A stretch of DNA of 64,000 bases, taken from Clitoria ternatea (taxonomy: Eukaryota; Streptophyta; Magnoliopsida; Fabales; Fabaceae). The position numbers and the translations under genes were made by a program. The notes under the pieces were generated by a model. The model was not told the origin of the DNA. It was given only the letters and a program-made list of their open reading frames with translations, and made no database searches. Location: assembly GCA_037962975.1 (NCBI GenBank), contig CM075676.1, positions 25,043,001-25,107,000 of the forward strand. The letters are read 5' to 3'. Shown here one piece after another: positions 22,464-36,190 of this stretch (the first letter of the stretch is position 1; the number at the start of each line of letters is the position of its first letter).

Positions 22464-22678
22464 ATCTGAATGACATTTTATGAAAATTGTAAATCTTTAT
22501 TACCGGATCATTTAAGTTACTTTATTTTTTTTAAAAAAAATATTGTTCTTATAATTAAATTAAAATAAAACATATTTATAATCATTATTGACTTGTTATT
22601 ACCATTATTATTAGATAATTATAGATAAAATAATGAGTATTATCTAACTTATTTATAATTTCTTGTATAGAAATAACT

Positions 22679-23737
22679 ATGTCGAATATTACCAACCTTG
22701 AGTTCGTGGCTCTTGACATATCTGGAAAAAATTATCTATCATGGACACTAGATGCCGAGATACATTTAGATGCAAAAGGTCTTGGAGACACGATTAAAAA
22801 TGAAAATAATGCATCTAATCAAAATAAAGCTAAAGCCATGATCTTTTTACGCCACCATATCCATGAAGGGTTAAAAAATGAGTACTTAACAGTTAAAGAC
22901 CCTCTCGTTTTGTGGAATAATCTAAAAGAGAGATACGACCATCAAAAGGATATAATTCTTCCAAAAGCCCGTTATGAATGGATGCATTTGCGCTTTTAAG
23001 ATTTTAAAACTGTAAATGAATATAATTCTGCGGTATTTAGAATTACTTCAAAATTGGAGTTATGTGGAGAAAAGATCACTGAAAGTGATATGTTAGAGAA
23101 AACATTCTCCAGTTTTCATGCATCCAGTATGTTCCTGCAGCAGCAATATCGCCAAAAGGGCTTTACAAAATATTCTGAATTAATTACTTGTCTCTTTGTG
23201 GCTGAGCAAAATAATGAATTGCTTATGCAAAATCATTAATCTCATCCAACTGGAACTGTTCTATTCCCAGAAGTGAATGTAGCAACACACGATCATCATA
23301 CTCATGGTCGTGGTCGTGGCCGTAGTCTCGGTCGTGGACGAGGTAATGCTCGAGGACATGGTAATGCTCGAGGACATGGTATTGGTCGTAGTCATAGATA
23401 TGGTTATGGCCGTGGTCATGATCGAAATGATAAGAGATCATCATTCACATGGAAAAATAAAGAACATATGAAAAAAGGGACAGATGCTCAAAATAGCAAA
23501 CAAACTAAAAATATTTGCTATCGTTGTGGTAGCAAGGGACACTGGTCTCGAGTTTGTCGCACACCAAAGCATCTCGTAGATCTATACCAAAAATCCCTTA
23601 AAAATAAAGGGAAAATAATAGAGGCAAATTTTACTGGTATAGATGATGATTTCTCTGATTTTAGTGTTGATGATTTTCTTACTCTTCCTGAAGAAGAAAT
23701 TGACCACTCGGTTGGAGAGGGGAGTGCCCCTAAATAA
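22679..23737 (+). pseudogene. Copia element 1 gag
   Basis: Gag forms the capsid particle and binds RNA. The frame starts MSNITNLEFVALDISGKNYL and contains a UBN2-type capsid region, a Gly/Arg/His-rich stretch (HGRGRGRSLGRGRGNARGHG) and a CX2CX4HX4C knuckle (CYRCGSKGHWSRVC) at about 23518. It ends SVGEGSAPK and TAA. Two in-frame TAA codons (about 23000 and 23237) interrupt it where the sister gag (52396) is open. Confidence 0.92.
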
Positions 23738-23857
23738 ATTGTTTTATGTTTCATGTAATGTATTTTGTTATAAATTTAGTCATTATCAATAAAATTTTAT
23801 GTTAAATATTTATTGTTGTTAATTATATTTTCACTTATTCTATTTATTATTTGAAGA

Positions 23858-26800
23858 ATGAATGCTCATGTGAATGATGAAGATATATGTCTCGCAGACA
23901 GTGCAACAATACATACTATTCTCAAGAATGAGAAATATTTCTACCATATAGTAAAACAAGAAGCAAATGTTAATACAATATCTGGTAGTATAAATATAAT
24001 TGAAGGCTCCGGCAGAGCCAGTATTTTGTTACCTGGAGGAACAAAATTGCATATTGAAAGTGCATTATATTCTAAGAAGTCTCAAAGAAATTTATTGAGT
24101 TTTTAGGATATCCGCAGAAATGGATACCATATTGAGACCACAAATGAAGAAAAAGATGAATATATTTACATCACAAAGTTAATTTCTGATAAGAAATGTA
24201 TATTGGAAAAATTACCTTCATTTTCCTCCGGTTTGTACTACACATATATTAGTACAGTTGAAACAAATGTTATTGTAAACCAGAAGTTTACAAATAAGAA
24301 TAACTTTGTTATTTGGCATGAACGGTTAGGTCATCCTGGAACAATAATAATGCGAAAAATAGTTGAGAATTCAAATGGTCATTGCTTGTCTAGCAGACAA
24401 ATTCTCCAAACTAATAATTTCTCATGTGCTGCTTGCTTTCAAGGGAAATTAATTACTCGACCATCACCAATGAAAATTGAAAGTGAATCACTCACAATTT
24501 TAGAGCGTATACAAGGTGATATTTGTGGGCCAATACACCCTTCATGTGGACCATTTAGATATTTTATGGTTTTAATTGATGCATCAACTAGATGGTCACA
24601 TGTTTGCTTATTATCAACTCGTAACCAGACGTTTGCGAGATTACTAGCTCAATTAATTCGTTTAAGAGCTTATTTTCCTGATTATCCAATTAAGAAAATA
24701 CGCCTTGATAACGCTGGTGAATTCACATCTCAATCATTTAATGATTATTGTATGTCCATTGGAATTGATGTTGAACATCCTGTAGCACATGTTCATACAC
24801 AAAATGGACTTGCTGAATCATTAATTAAACGTTTGAAATTAATAGCAAGACCATTGTTAATGAGATCAAAACTCTCAATTTCAACTTGGGGACATGCAAT
24901 CTTGCATGCGGCAGCACTTATTCGCATCAGACCTACAAGTAATCATGAATATTCCCCTTTACAATTGGTTCATGGTAAAGAACCAAATATTTCCCATCTA
25001 AGAATCTTTGGAAGTGCGGTATATGTTCCTATCTCTCCTCCGCAACGCACTAAGATGGGACCTCAAAGAAGGTTGGGAATATATGTTGGATATGAAAGTC
25101 CATCCATAATAAAATATCTTGAACCTTTAACAGATGATTTATTTACAGCTCGTTTTACTAATTGTCATTTTGATGAATCTGTTTTCCCACCATTAAGGGG
25201 AGATAATAAACAGTTGGATAAAAAGATTAGCTGGAATAAGATATCTCTATCACATCTTGATCCTCGAACAAAGCAATCTGAACTAGAAGTTCAGAAAATA
25301 ATTAGTTTGCAAAATTTAGCAAACCAATTACCTAATGCATTTGCTGATCCAAAAAGAGTGACTAAGTCACACATACCAGCTGTTAATACTCCAATAAAGA
25401 TTGATATCCCTGAAGGACAATCTAAATTTGCAAATGAGTCTGAAACCAAAATAAAACGTGGCAGACCTGTTGGTTCTAAAGATAAAAATCTTCGGAAAAG
25501 AAAAGTAAATAAAGAGGATGGTCAAATCGAGGATATAAAGACTCCAGTAGAGTCTCCTGACATAATCAAGGTTTCAAATCCAGAAGAAACCAAGGTACCT
25601 GAAATTGACAAGAATAATAAGATCTCTATAAATTATGTCATGGATGGAATACAATGGAATCGACAAAAGGTCAATATTGATGAAATTTTTGTATTCAAAG
25701 TAGCTCTTGATATTATAAATGATGATAAGAATCATGAGCCAAAATCTGTTAAGGAATGTGCACAGAGAAATGATTGGCCAAAGTGGAAAGATGCAATGCA
25801 ATGCAAGAAGAGTTAAACTCACTTGCAAAATGGAAAGTTTTTGGGCCTGTAGTCCAAACACCCAAAGGTGTAAAACCAGTTGGGTACAAATGGGTCTTTA
25901 CAAGAAAAAGAAATGAAAATGGTGAAATTGTACGATATAAAGCAAGACTTGTTGCACAAGGTTTCTCATAAAGACCTGGTATTGATTTCGAAGAAACATA
26001 TTCACCAGTGATGGATGCAACTACTTTTCGATACTTAATAAGTTTGGCAATCCGTGAAAGGCTTGATTTACACCTAATGGATGTTGTTGCAGCATATTTA
26101 TATGGCTCACTTGAAAATGACATCTATATGAAACTCCATGAAGGATTTAATTTGCCTGAAGCATACAAAACAAATCCTCGAGAAAATTATTCAATTAAAT
26201 TGAATAAATCTCTTTACAGACTGAAACAATCTGGACGTATGTGGTACAACTGTCTCAGTGAATATTTATTGAAAGAAGGGTACAAAAATGACCCGATTTG
26301 TCCATGCGTTTTTATGAAAAGATTGGGAAAAGAGTTTGTCATAATTGCAATTTATGTGGATGATTTAAACATCATTGGAACTCCTGAAGAGCTCTCAAAA
26401 GCTGTAAATTGCTTGAAAAAGGAATTCGAGATGAAAGACTTGGGAAAAACAAAGTTTTGTCTCGGATTACAATTAAAATACTTAAAGGAAGGAATTTTGA
26501 TGCACCAAAAGACTTATACAGAAAAGGTGCTAAAGAGGTTCTATATGGAAAAATCACATCCACTGAGCAGTCCAATGGTTGTAAGGTCACTTGAAGTAAG
26601 CAAAGATCCTTTTCGACCTCAAGAGAAAAACGAAGAACTACTTGGTTCTGAAGTACCATATCTCAGTGCAATTGGTGTACTGATGTATCTTGCTAGTCAT
26701 ACACGACCTGATATATCATTTGCTGTCAATTTGTTAGCAAGACATAGTTCTTTACCCATAAAAAGGCATTGGAATGAGATTAAGCACATATTTCGTTACC

Positions 26801-27368
26801 TTAAAGGTACAATGGACATGAATTTATTTTTCCCATATGTATCTAAGGCAAACCTAATTGGTTATGCAGATGCGGGGTATTTGTCTGATCCTCATAATGG
26901 TCGATCACAAACAGGATATTTGTTCACATGTGGTGGTATAGCAATTTCATGGAGATCCATAAAGCAAACGATTACAGCAACATCATCTAATCATGCTGAA
27001 ATTCTAGCATTACATGAAGCAAGTCGAGAATGTGTTTGGTTGAGATCTATGATTCAACATATTCAAGAAACTTGTGACTTGCATGCTGGAAAATTACCAC
27101 CAACAATCTTATATGAAGATAATGCAGCTTGTATCTCCCAATTAAAGGAGGTTATATTAAAGGAGATAAGACAAAGCATATTTCACCAAAATTTTTCTTT
27201 ACTCATGATCTTATAAAGAATGGTGAAATAAATGTCCAGCAAGTTCGATCATGTGAGAATCTAGCAGATATCTTTACAAAATCTCTACCAACCAAAGTCT
27301 TCGAGCAACTAGTACAGAAGATTGGTCTTCGACGCTTACATAAGTGTTCTGATGAGAGGGAGAATTAA
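23858..27368 (+). pseudogene. Copia element 1 pol (protease, integrase, RT, RNase H)
   Basis: Pol starts at ATG 23858 (MNAHVNDEDICLADSAT), two codons after an in-frame TGA, so it is separate from gag. DSAT is the protease active site. Integrase has the WHERLGHPG ... CAAC zinc motif and a D-D-E core (GDICGP, RLDNAGEF, NGLAES). A KIKRGRPVGSKDKN AT-hook-like segment precedes RT. RT has YVDDLNII; RNase H has YADAGY, HAEILAL and YEDNAACI. Breaks seen are a TAG at 24104-24106, a 5-bp duplication near 25800 that shifts frame, a TAA at 25969-25971 and a frame change near 27150. Confidence 0.92.
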
Positions 27369-27508
27369 ATTGTTGTACATTTAATTATTTATTTACTTTG
27401 TAAAGAATGTTGTACTCTTTTTCCTTCACTAGGTTTTTTATCCCCCTGGGTTTTTCCTAGTAAGGTTTTAACGAGGCACATTCTAAAATATGGACATCCA
27501 AGGGGGAG

Positions 27509-27722
27509 TATTATGAATATTTTAATAATATTGGATGTCCACATTTAGCCTATAAAATGGGACTCCATGGCAAGCATGAGAACCACTTCTCATTTCCACT
27601 TCAACTTATATACTCTCTCTAATTCTCTTTACTCCCTCTTCTCTCTTATTTCAACCTTAATTCCATACTTTCATTTCCTCTAAACTTCAATTTCTATTGC
27701 TAAGTTATAAGTTTTCATAACA
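27509..27722 (+). repeat. 3' LTR of copia element 1
   Basis: It follows the polypurine tract ccaagggggag, starts TATTATGAATATTT and ends TTTCATAACA (214 bp). TATA (cctataaaatgg) is near 27550. The flanking ttaga at 27723-27727 is the right target duplication. Its U3 differs strongly from that of element 2 although the coding regions are close. Confidence 0.93.
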
Positions 27723-27727
27723 TTAGA

Positions 27728-30164
27728 AATTTTATTGAATATATTTATTTCTATTAAAATAATTACTTTATTTAAAATACTCTTACTAAAAATATTAGGA
27801 ATTAGTTGTGTTCCCTCTGTATCATTGATGTTCAACTATATATTTTATGATTTTCTATCATTGTTTACCTATCATTGTTTTTTGGTATTATTATTTTTTT
27901 GTGAATAGATGTCTTTCATTAATTATATAAGAGGTCCTTTCAACCGATGCATTAGGGGTGTTTGTTTTAGGATTTTTGTTTAGTTATCTAGAAAATTTAA
28001 CTTAGGATTCTATATTCTCATGTGCTTAAAAACATTTTCAAGAAACTATGATTACCAAAGTTTTAAGTTATATTTCATAAAATTTTTCAGCAAAACATTT
28101 TTAGATGGATGGTGAAAATCTTAGTTTTCAAGTAAGGGAAACTTTTAAGCATACTAAACATATTTTATCTGTAAAGATGTCAAAATGAGTCACAACCTTA
28201 AAATGAGCAAACCCAAACATTAAAAAAAAGAGCCTAAATTGAACTTGGACCTTTTAAAACTTGATCCTGTAGGTAGCCTGAACTTGTTTCTTTTTCTTGC
28301 TAACATAAAAAATATTTTACCCTCTATATATTTTTTTCTTTAAATTAAATCTTGTAGTTTATTTAGAGCATTAAAAAAATTTTGTATATATTTTATATGC
28401 TGTATTATTTTTAATTTTTTACCGAAAAATAAAAAAAGTAATGCATGCCCCTTAAAAGCCAAAAAAACCCACTTAAGCGGGGAGCCGCCAAGCCTGTTAG
28501 GGTTGGGGCCCTAAAGTCGTAGCCCGAATTTAAAATGGACCATTTTAACTGACTCGAAAAAGTCTGAACATACTACAGCCAGACAACATGTTTTGACGTC
28601 TCTAATTTTAACATTCTCAGTAATTATAATTTTTAAGAAATATAATTCTCATAAATTTAAAAATATTTTGGACTCCTAGGTATTATTTAAGAAAATATTA
28701 TGTAGATATTACTTAAAAACTATAATGAGTAAATTTTAATGATAACTTTAAATATAATTTTTTCATTTTTCTCATATAAAATAGGCGTGAGTGCTAATAC
28801 GTTAAGTAAAATATATGTTAATGCATTATCGAAAAGATGTCTATGAAGTACAGAATAACTTTTTTAATGTGCCAAATAAACTGCTCACCACCGGTGGTGA
28901 AAACACTATTTTCTTCTGCATCATACAACGATTTGGAATTATGATGATCTGAATCTTCTAATATAGAGTGATTTAAAAGGAAAAATATTTATTTTATGTT
29001 ACCTTAGAAATTTAAGAAAAAATTTACTACTTCTTTTCTTAATATATTCTACTTTTACTCTAAAATCATTATTGCCGACTTTTGTTTCGGTTCGACCAGT
29101 CGGTCTCACAGTCAGACAGGCTTATAAATTAATGACTATAATTAACATGTAGAATAAATAAGGAGAGAGAAAAATAAAAGATAAATTAAAAATTATATAA
29201 TGAAATTATATATTTTAAAATTATTTAATAATATTTTAATGGGTGTATTTTTCAAAATTACACTTGATAAAAAATAAAAAATAATTTAAAAAATATTTCA
29301 AAAATTTAATTCCAACGAAAAATAATTCCAAAAATAATACTAATTTTAAAATATTTAAGAAATTAATTTTATATTTCAACCTATGCCCCTGTTTCAAATT
29401 TCTAATCAAGCGATATTATAATCTTATCTTCTGGGCAAGCTTGGGAAAAATAGTTTTAATTTTGATCTTATTAATTTTTATTTTTAAAATTGTGTATAAT
29501 AGATGTTGATTTTTAAATTTTTACATAATTTTGAAAATAATACTAGATAGGATAGTAATTTTGAATTGAAAGCAAAAATAGAAACCACACATTGAATGGA
29601 CAGTGAGTAATGCAGACACCTACCGAATTCGGGAAGTTTCTCAAATTCAAATGGCTGTCATTATTGTCATCCAGGTGCGTGTTCCATTATTTTTAGTTTT
29701 TAAAAACCTTTTTTAATTTATATTTTTAAAAAATAAGAATTAAAAAGGTTATTTGACAAGCTGGATTCATTGATTTCTTCCAGATAAAAGCCTTTTTATT
29801 TCTATCATGGGCATTTTTTAAGTAAAATTATTAACACTCTAATATATCTACTTACAACTCATAGATTTCATTCTTGAACTTTTTGAAAACTAAAATTAAT
29901 ATTATTGACATTTTTATATACTTATTCATACCTTTTATTTTTTTATACTTTCAATATATTTTTCTTCTAAATAAAATTTAAAATCATTTAACTTAACTTT
30001 TAGAAATAAAAAAGGTATTACTATCAATGGGATAATTGTGATGATATGTCCTATTGATGAAAATTTTAATAATATTTCTAACAAGTTGTGCACATCAAAG
30101 ACTTCCCTTAAAAATCATGTGAATTTTTTTTCTTTCCATAGTTCTTGAATGATAGTTTGCCACA
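27728..30164. other. AT-rich intergenic DNA
   Basis: No supported gene. It is low-complexity AT-rich sequence with a short GC-richer patch near 28440-28530. No long open frame occurs here. Confidence 0.5.
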
Positions 30165-31015
30165 CTATAGTCTATGTCTAATCCTTTGCCCTTAGTTTTC
30201 TAATTCATGTTGAAGAATGTGATTTTCAGTTGTTGGGATAATAGTTTGATACCTACCTATTCATAACATTCTTTCCAAATCCTAACAACATAATCACAAG
30301 TAAGGAATAATGTCGAGAGCTTTCATCATTACAACTATTGCTAAAGAAATATACAACTTGTATGTTATTTGGATCCCTGTTTTGTTTAAGTTGTCAAAAA
30401 TTTCAATCTTGTTTTCAAACAATCTCCATACCAAGAGAATAAAGTGATTCTAGATTTTCTTTTCACACGGTTCCCTCAACACTAAATTACATTGTAAACA
30501 AACTTTATTATGTATGTTATGAGAGCATCATGCTTCCAAATGCTTTAGTCTTCTTTGAATTGGTCCAACTTTGTTCTTGATAAAATTTGATATAAATTTT
30601 CTACAAGTTCAATTTCTTATTGAAAAGAACTCTCTTCCACTGTAAAAGTCATTCCTAATGTCTCATGTCCTCCAATTTTCCATTTTTCTCTCGCTCACAC
30701 CATACAACATAGCAAACTCATATTTCAAAATTTCCCTATCCACTTATTCATCATCCTAAAAAGACATTAAGTTGTCATTTCTCGTCTTCCAACCAAGACC
30801 TTCATGAAACCAATCCCTCTCACCTTTATTATTCTAAACATCCATTCACCACACCAACGTGGATGGCCCAACAGTCCTATATCTCAGTCCTCTATATTAC
30901 TATATTTACCCCTCTCTCCCATGCTTACAAAACCCATACAATATTGATTCTTTATTTGTCTAACTTTCCACTTCCAATTGCCTAGCAAGGCGAGGTTAAA
31001 TTTCTCAAATTTTCT
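30165..31015 (-). pseudogene. LINE (non-LTR) ORF2 C-terminal remnant
   Basis: Read on the minus strand in shifting frames: KFNLALLGNWKWKV near 31010-30965, QWKRVLFNKKLNL near 30640-30600, then LFLTCDYVVRIWKECYE followed by VGIKLLSQQL near 30320-30220. These match the end of plant LINE reverse transcriptases, including the zf-RVT domain. Many stops are present. No poly(A) tail or target duplication was identified. Confidence 0.6.
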
Positions 31016-34000
31016 AATATAACAACCCGCCTAATTATTTAATTTTATCATAGATTTATCCTAAATTTAATTAAATTCACTAGAAATTTTTTAAAAAATA
31101 TTTAATTCAAATGTGGATTCAGCCTTCGTTAAATTTAGAATTTACTTAAAATAATGTAACACGTAAACTGATAGAAGAAACTAAGAAAATTTAAAAATTA
31201 CAACAATTATATAAGTCAAGGGGCTACCTGAAGTTACAGATCCCCAACAAACTACTCTAGGATTTGGAGCAATTAAACTTGCAATTACGTAATTCAAATA
31301 AATGATTTTAAGTGATTAAACAGTAGTGTAATCGATTACCCATAACCAAACTGTGCAAGAATTCACACAAGCTTTCTTGTAATTGATTACGTAATCAATT
31401 ACAAGAAATCCTGTAATCAATTACTAGCAGATAGAACTATAGAATTATGCAAAAATTAGTTTGTCGGGGACAGGTTCCTTGTATTCTATCTTGCCCATTT
31501 GATCTGAATGCTACGAAACTTTATAGGCATTATCTATGACTTATTTGAGACCTGTTGCCGTAGTCCGTGCTCAAAAACTCTTCTGAATCGTAGAGTTATG
31601 TGAAAAAATGCATTTTGGTCATTTTCATGCAACTTCTATGTCAAAACCCTATCAAATCTTATATAATTGGAAATTTTAATTCACAAACAAGTTTCAAACA
31701 TGCTTAGGGTACTATTGACACCTTCCAAGGACTCTGAATCCCACTAGAACTCAAAATCACTCTTTTAGTTGGCTTAATTAGTCATTTTCTCTTCTAAAAC
31801 ATAAGTCAATTATGCTAAATTCACATGCCATTGACACTCATATTCCACATTAGCACCATTGTTCCCACTAATGCATTTGTATTCATCAAATTCTCAACCA
31901 AGTCTTACCACACCTTTAAGCATCACAATTTATAAGCATCATCATCATCCCTCCTGGCATCATTATTAACATTAACATCTACTAGTGTCATCCATAAACA
32001 AAATATACATACGTATAACAGTACCTGCCTATATCAAGTATCATTTACTAATTACCAACATAGATACTAAAATATCATACTCATAATTCAATATCACTAC
32101 AAACAACAGAAATTCATCCTCTATTCTTGTGCATTCCTAACTTACTTGGTGCTCGTTGCCGTATCATTCGTGATATCCCTGTCATTGGTTACTAAATATA
32201 ACAATTGAAAGGGTAAGTTTTGAAATGACCAATTAATATAGAAACTCAATTATAATGAAAAGGCATAACATTAGCCTTATAATAATACATGCTCATATTC
32301 CATTATCATTTTCTAACTTCATATAATTTAATCACAACACACAGACTCAATCATTAATTGCGTACAAATTTATTTTCAAACATCAAGAGCCACTCAAGCT
32401 ACAAATAGAATTGTACATATAAATATATACCAATTCACCCTCAATCACTTCGAATATTCACAAAGCATCACATAACGCATTAGTTATCATTTATCAAGCA
32501 CACAATGGCATAATTGACTCTCACTCAGAGTTTAATTAGACTCTCTAGTACCCGGATGCTAAAATTGGATCGGCCACCAACTGGGGTCCTGTTTGACACC
32601 CCGTGAGCCCTACTTGGTCCATCAAGCCCTGCTTGGCTCTCCACCTTAACCATTAGATCCTGCTTGACCATTGAGTAGTTCAACGGGATCCTACTTGACA
32701 ATTGGAGTCAAAATTGAGGGGCGAATATACCGCACAGCCGTCTAAACCATACAAAATCATATATAATCATTTTAATCACTTTCACCGAATTCTCTATAAC
32801 AATTTAGCACTAATGACTATAAATACAATTCAAGCCATCAAAGGCATTTAATTTCATAACTAGCCACTAAGACATTCAATATCAAATAAAATAGAGGTTA
32901 CTCAGTCACACATCATTTCTCAATTCTCTATTTATCATAATTTATTTTCTCACATCAATACAAAGTCACTCAGACATAATTAATATTCAATAAAAATATT
33001 TAACAACCACATAGATACAAGTTCACACACACATATAGATGCAACTTCAACTATAAATTTTCATACAACATCAACTTCATCATTCTATGCTTGGAAACTT
33101 ATTCCAACATATATGCATATATTATCTACTCAATTTCAATAAGAGTTCATTTATCAATCTCATCATTTCACAACTACACATAATTTATGCATAATAATTT
33201 CTAGTTTTCATTCTCAACGCTACTAAATTCATGTCTAGTCATAATTGATTCTAGAAAAATTTTGCCAATCATACATTATAATTAAATTAACCATTTAACG
33301 TTAATTATACCCCTTTTTCAAACACCAATTGATGTCGAGTAATATTTGTAAATTGATTAGTACTCCGAACACCCGCTTACCTAGGTTCCACACTTCCGAT
33401 ACTTGTTCTCGATGCCGGGTACGCCTAATATCTAAAATTTTAAGGAATTTATGAAAAAGGGGTTAGCATTTCAACCTTTAAAACCAAAACAACCTTAAAT
33501 ATACTTTTAACGCTTACGAAGCTTACCTCGATTAATTTCGCTCTTGGTTTCGAGCTCCACTCTGATCAACGCTTTGACGGTGCTTTGTTCGCAACCTATG
33601 GGCACCAAAATAGAAACCCATTAATGAGATAACAACACCCACCATACAAGGCTTCCATTTGCAAGCTTAAATCGTGAAAATTTCAAGGAAACTCAAAACC
33701 CTCCATCATGTATACATTTTTGGTTTTGAGAAAAAACACCACTGAACATGAAATTGTAACCACCAATGTGCTTACCTCACCTTCACAGTTATAAATATGC
33801 GATCAATTTTAAATTTCGCTGAAAAATAAGGCCGCAATCAAGCCCACCAAGCTCACGACCATTGAGGAAATGAGAAACTTTGTTTTTGGTTGTTAATGGC
33901 ACGCGTATAAAATAAGAAAGAAGAAGGAAACATATGTTTTAAAGGCAAGGGTAATTTGGTCCTCTTGCTTTCATTTACTTTAAGTAGATAATTTTTTTTA

Positions 34001-34260
34001 CTTCCACCACAAGGTAACTTATATTTTACCATCATTGTTTAACTTAATTTTAATTTTACAAATTAAATCTCCAAATTTAATTATTTGAATTTTATCGCTT
34101 TATTAAAAAATTCCAATTAATTTATAATAACTTAGGAGGATTTTTAATTAAATTTGAATTAACTTAATTTAATACCCAATAGCACTTACTTAATTTTATG
34201 TGGCAAAAAAATTTAAATTAACATCAAAGATGTTACATCTAAATCCCAACACTTCTTCAT
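31016..34260. other. Long non-coding, repeat-like region
   Basis: Uniform AT-rich non-coding DNA with features of a large non-autonomous retroelement, such as gtaatcgattac motifs (31330-31430) and a compact 'ctgcttgg/cctacttgg' mini-repeat (32580-32700). The two ends have weakly inverted similarity ('cgcctaattattt' at 31028; 'ataacttaggagg' at 34126). I found no LTR pair or coding capacity, so the class is not resolved. Confidence 0.35.
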
Positions 34261-34429
34261 ATTTTCTTTTACAAAAAAAATCCCAACCCTCCTTTATTTT
34301 TGGTTTATAAATAAAATTTGAATCTATCTATAAAATTTTTCTCTCATTCTCTTCCTCAACCCAATGGAAATTTCTTTATAAACAAGTTAGTTTATGAATC
34401 ACTCCTTTAGGATCAAGAAAAAAGAAAAG

Positions 34430-35026
34430 TGTTATGTCTGGTGTACGGGGTACAAAGCTCTCATTGTGCAACCGGTGTCAAAAGTTCCTTTCTCTCTTTT
34501 TTTTTTTACACCGTCTCAGTGGGAGTCTGGTATTGTAAACACAGGTTCAGTGGGAACACTACATCCTTCAAGTCTTAGGAATGCTTTTGATCAATTCCAA
34601 ACCAGAGTGGATGGGATACACCAGGGGTGTACTTACAAAAGGGGCTCTGATGCTTAAGTCAATATGAGAATAACAGAGTTATAAAGAGATTTCAGAGGGT
34701 TGTTAATGAGAGTAAAATGTTGTAACTTATGAATTAATGAATGACTTCTATTTATAGAACTTCCCCTAATACAAGTTGTAATTTGACCTCTGCCAATATA
34801 CCCAGTGCTATAGTTCTTGCACAGGAGCGAGTGGCCAACTTGCGTCTAACTTTGATTCAGGTGTCAACTTTTCCAACCGGGTCAGGTTCATAGATCCGTA
34901 CTGGTGTCTGGTTATCAGTCTGATTTTAAGGTACTCCGTCCAATTCTTGATTTGACTTAGCATTTAGTAATATTTTATCGTAACCGGTGTCACTTGCCTT
35001 TAGGGGCCGGTATGCACACTGGATCA
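34430..35026 (-). repeat. 3' LTR of the gag-protease Tat element
   Basis: On the minus strand it runs TGATCCAGTG ... CAGACATAACA, 597 bp. The first 185 bp on the plus side closely match 37788-37971. A TATA (tctataaatag on minus) lies near 34750. Its start resembles the solo LTR at 50031 (TGATCCGGTC). Confidence 0.85.
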
Positions 35027-35371
35027 TTTGCCCCCTAGCTTGTTATTGTGACGATGTCACAGTAATGAGCTACTTCTGCTTTCTAATACTTAGTTGTTTC
35101 AATGTTGAGAGAATATCTTTTGGCCGTAGTGGAATTTCATGGTCGATGTTGATGTGTTTAATTAAGCCTTTAATCATTAATTAATGTTAATTAAATATGG
35201 CTTAAGGCTTTATTTAATGAGTGTCATTTGGCATTCCTCGAAAAAGTGGTGTGGCACACAGATTGCTGACATGGTGAATTACGGTTGGTGCGTTTCCTCC
35301 ACGCCCCATCTTGTTAGAACGATTTTACCGTTGGGAGATGAAGTGATGTTGGCCTCATGGGTCACATCATT

Positions 35372-36190
35372 TCATATTCTACGTCGTCCATGGGCAGTGA
35401 CGGTTAAAATTTGGCCCACCATGACTTCGATGACTATAAGAGGAGGAGGGGTTGCAGCTGTTTCTTCACTTGTCATTTTTTTGCCCCCAAACTCTATTTC
35501 TCTGATGTGAGCCTCTAAGGGGTTCATCGGGTCAGATACTAACCCTTCTTTAGGATCCAAATCAATTAAGTTGACTAACCCTGGAATGGCTCCTCCATTA
35601 TTTAAACGTTTCTTCTTTATTGACTCTTCAACCTTGGTCATTTGGACACTTAGATTATAGCAATATCGAGTCATTTGCTGGTCTTCCCTCATAGAAGAGA
35701 CTTGATTGTCCTTATCAATGAGCCTTATCAATAAATATGGTGTTGACACCATGGCTTCTAATGTATTGAGGGATAGTCTCCCTAGAATCCCATTAAATGG
35801 GGACTTCACATCAATTACCAGGACCCTAGTTCGAACCATCCTCGACCCCGGTTCGCTTTCGAATATCAGCCTGGTATCTAAGTAACCCTTGGTCGACTGT
35901 TTTGCTCCATTAAACGCAGTCAAGTCCTTGGTATAGGGTTGTAAATATGAATCAGACAAACCCATCTTCTTAAAACACTCATAGAAAATAACGTCACATA
36001 AACTTCCTTGGTCCACTAAAATCCTCCAGATTATTTTGTTGGCTATTACGGCTTCGATTACTACTGTGTCATCTCCCTCCGGAATGGTGGGACCGTAATC
36101 ATCGTTTGAAAATACAATCGACGGGGTTTGAATCCAACCTCGATACAGTCAGTTATCTGTCTTAGTCTATACAGACATAATCATTCTTAA
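35372..36190 (-). pseudogene. Tat aspartic protease region
   Basis: The open frame (36016-35372) starts at MDQGSLCDVIFYECFKKMGL, where DQGS is the protease active-site loop, and continues through LVIDVKSPFNGILGRLSLN (flap and hydrophobic part) to a C-terminal region without RT. Upstream, the frame joining it to gag is interrupted. This would process gag in an intact element. Confidence 0.8.

Larger units (their letters stand above)
21562..27722 (+). mobile_element. Ty1/copia element 1, with inverted 5' LTR (6161 bp)
   Basis: Target duplication ttaga is at 21557-21561 and 27723-27727. The right LTR (27509-27722, 214 bp) is in normal orientation. At the left, a full 214-bp LTR is present in reverse orientation (21562-21775), followed by only the last 18 bp of a normally oriented LTR (21776-21793) and the primer site. 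Inside are a leader with hairpins and a tRNA-like sequence, gag (22679-23737) and pol (23858-27368), all plus strand. At least six stops or frame changes disable coding. It is a close relative of the element at 51179. Confidence 0.92.

Noticed and set aside
23223..23444. His/Asp-rich minus-strand frame
   Set aside because: Shadow of the Gly/Arg-rich part of the copia gag; the same shadow occurs at 52940-53137.
31016..34260. A complete LTR element or LARD
   Set aside because: Composition suggests a repeat, but I could not find two matching LTRs, a primer site or a target duplication.
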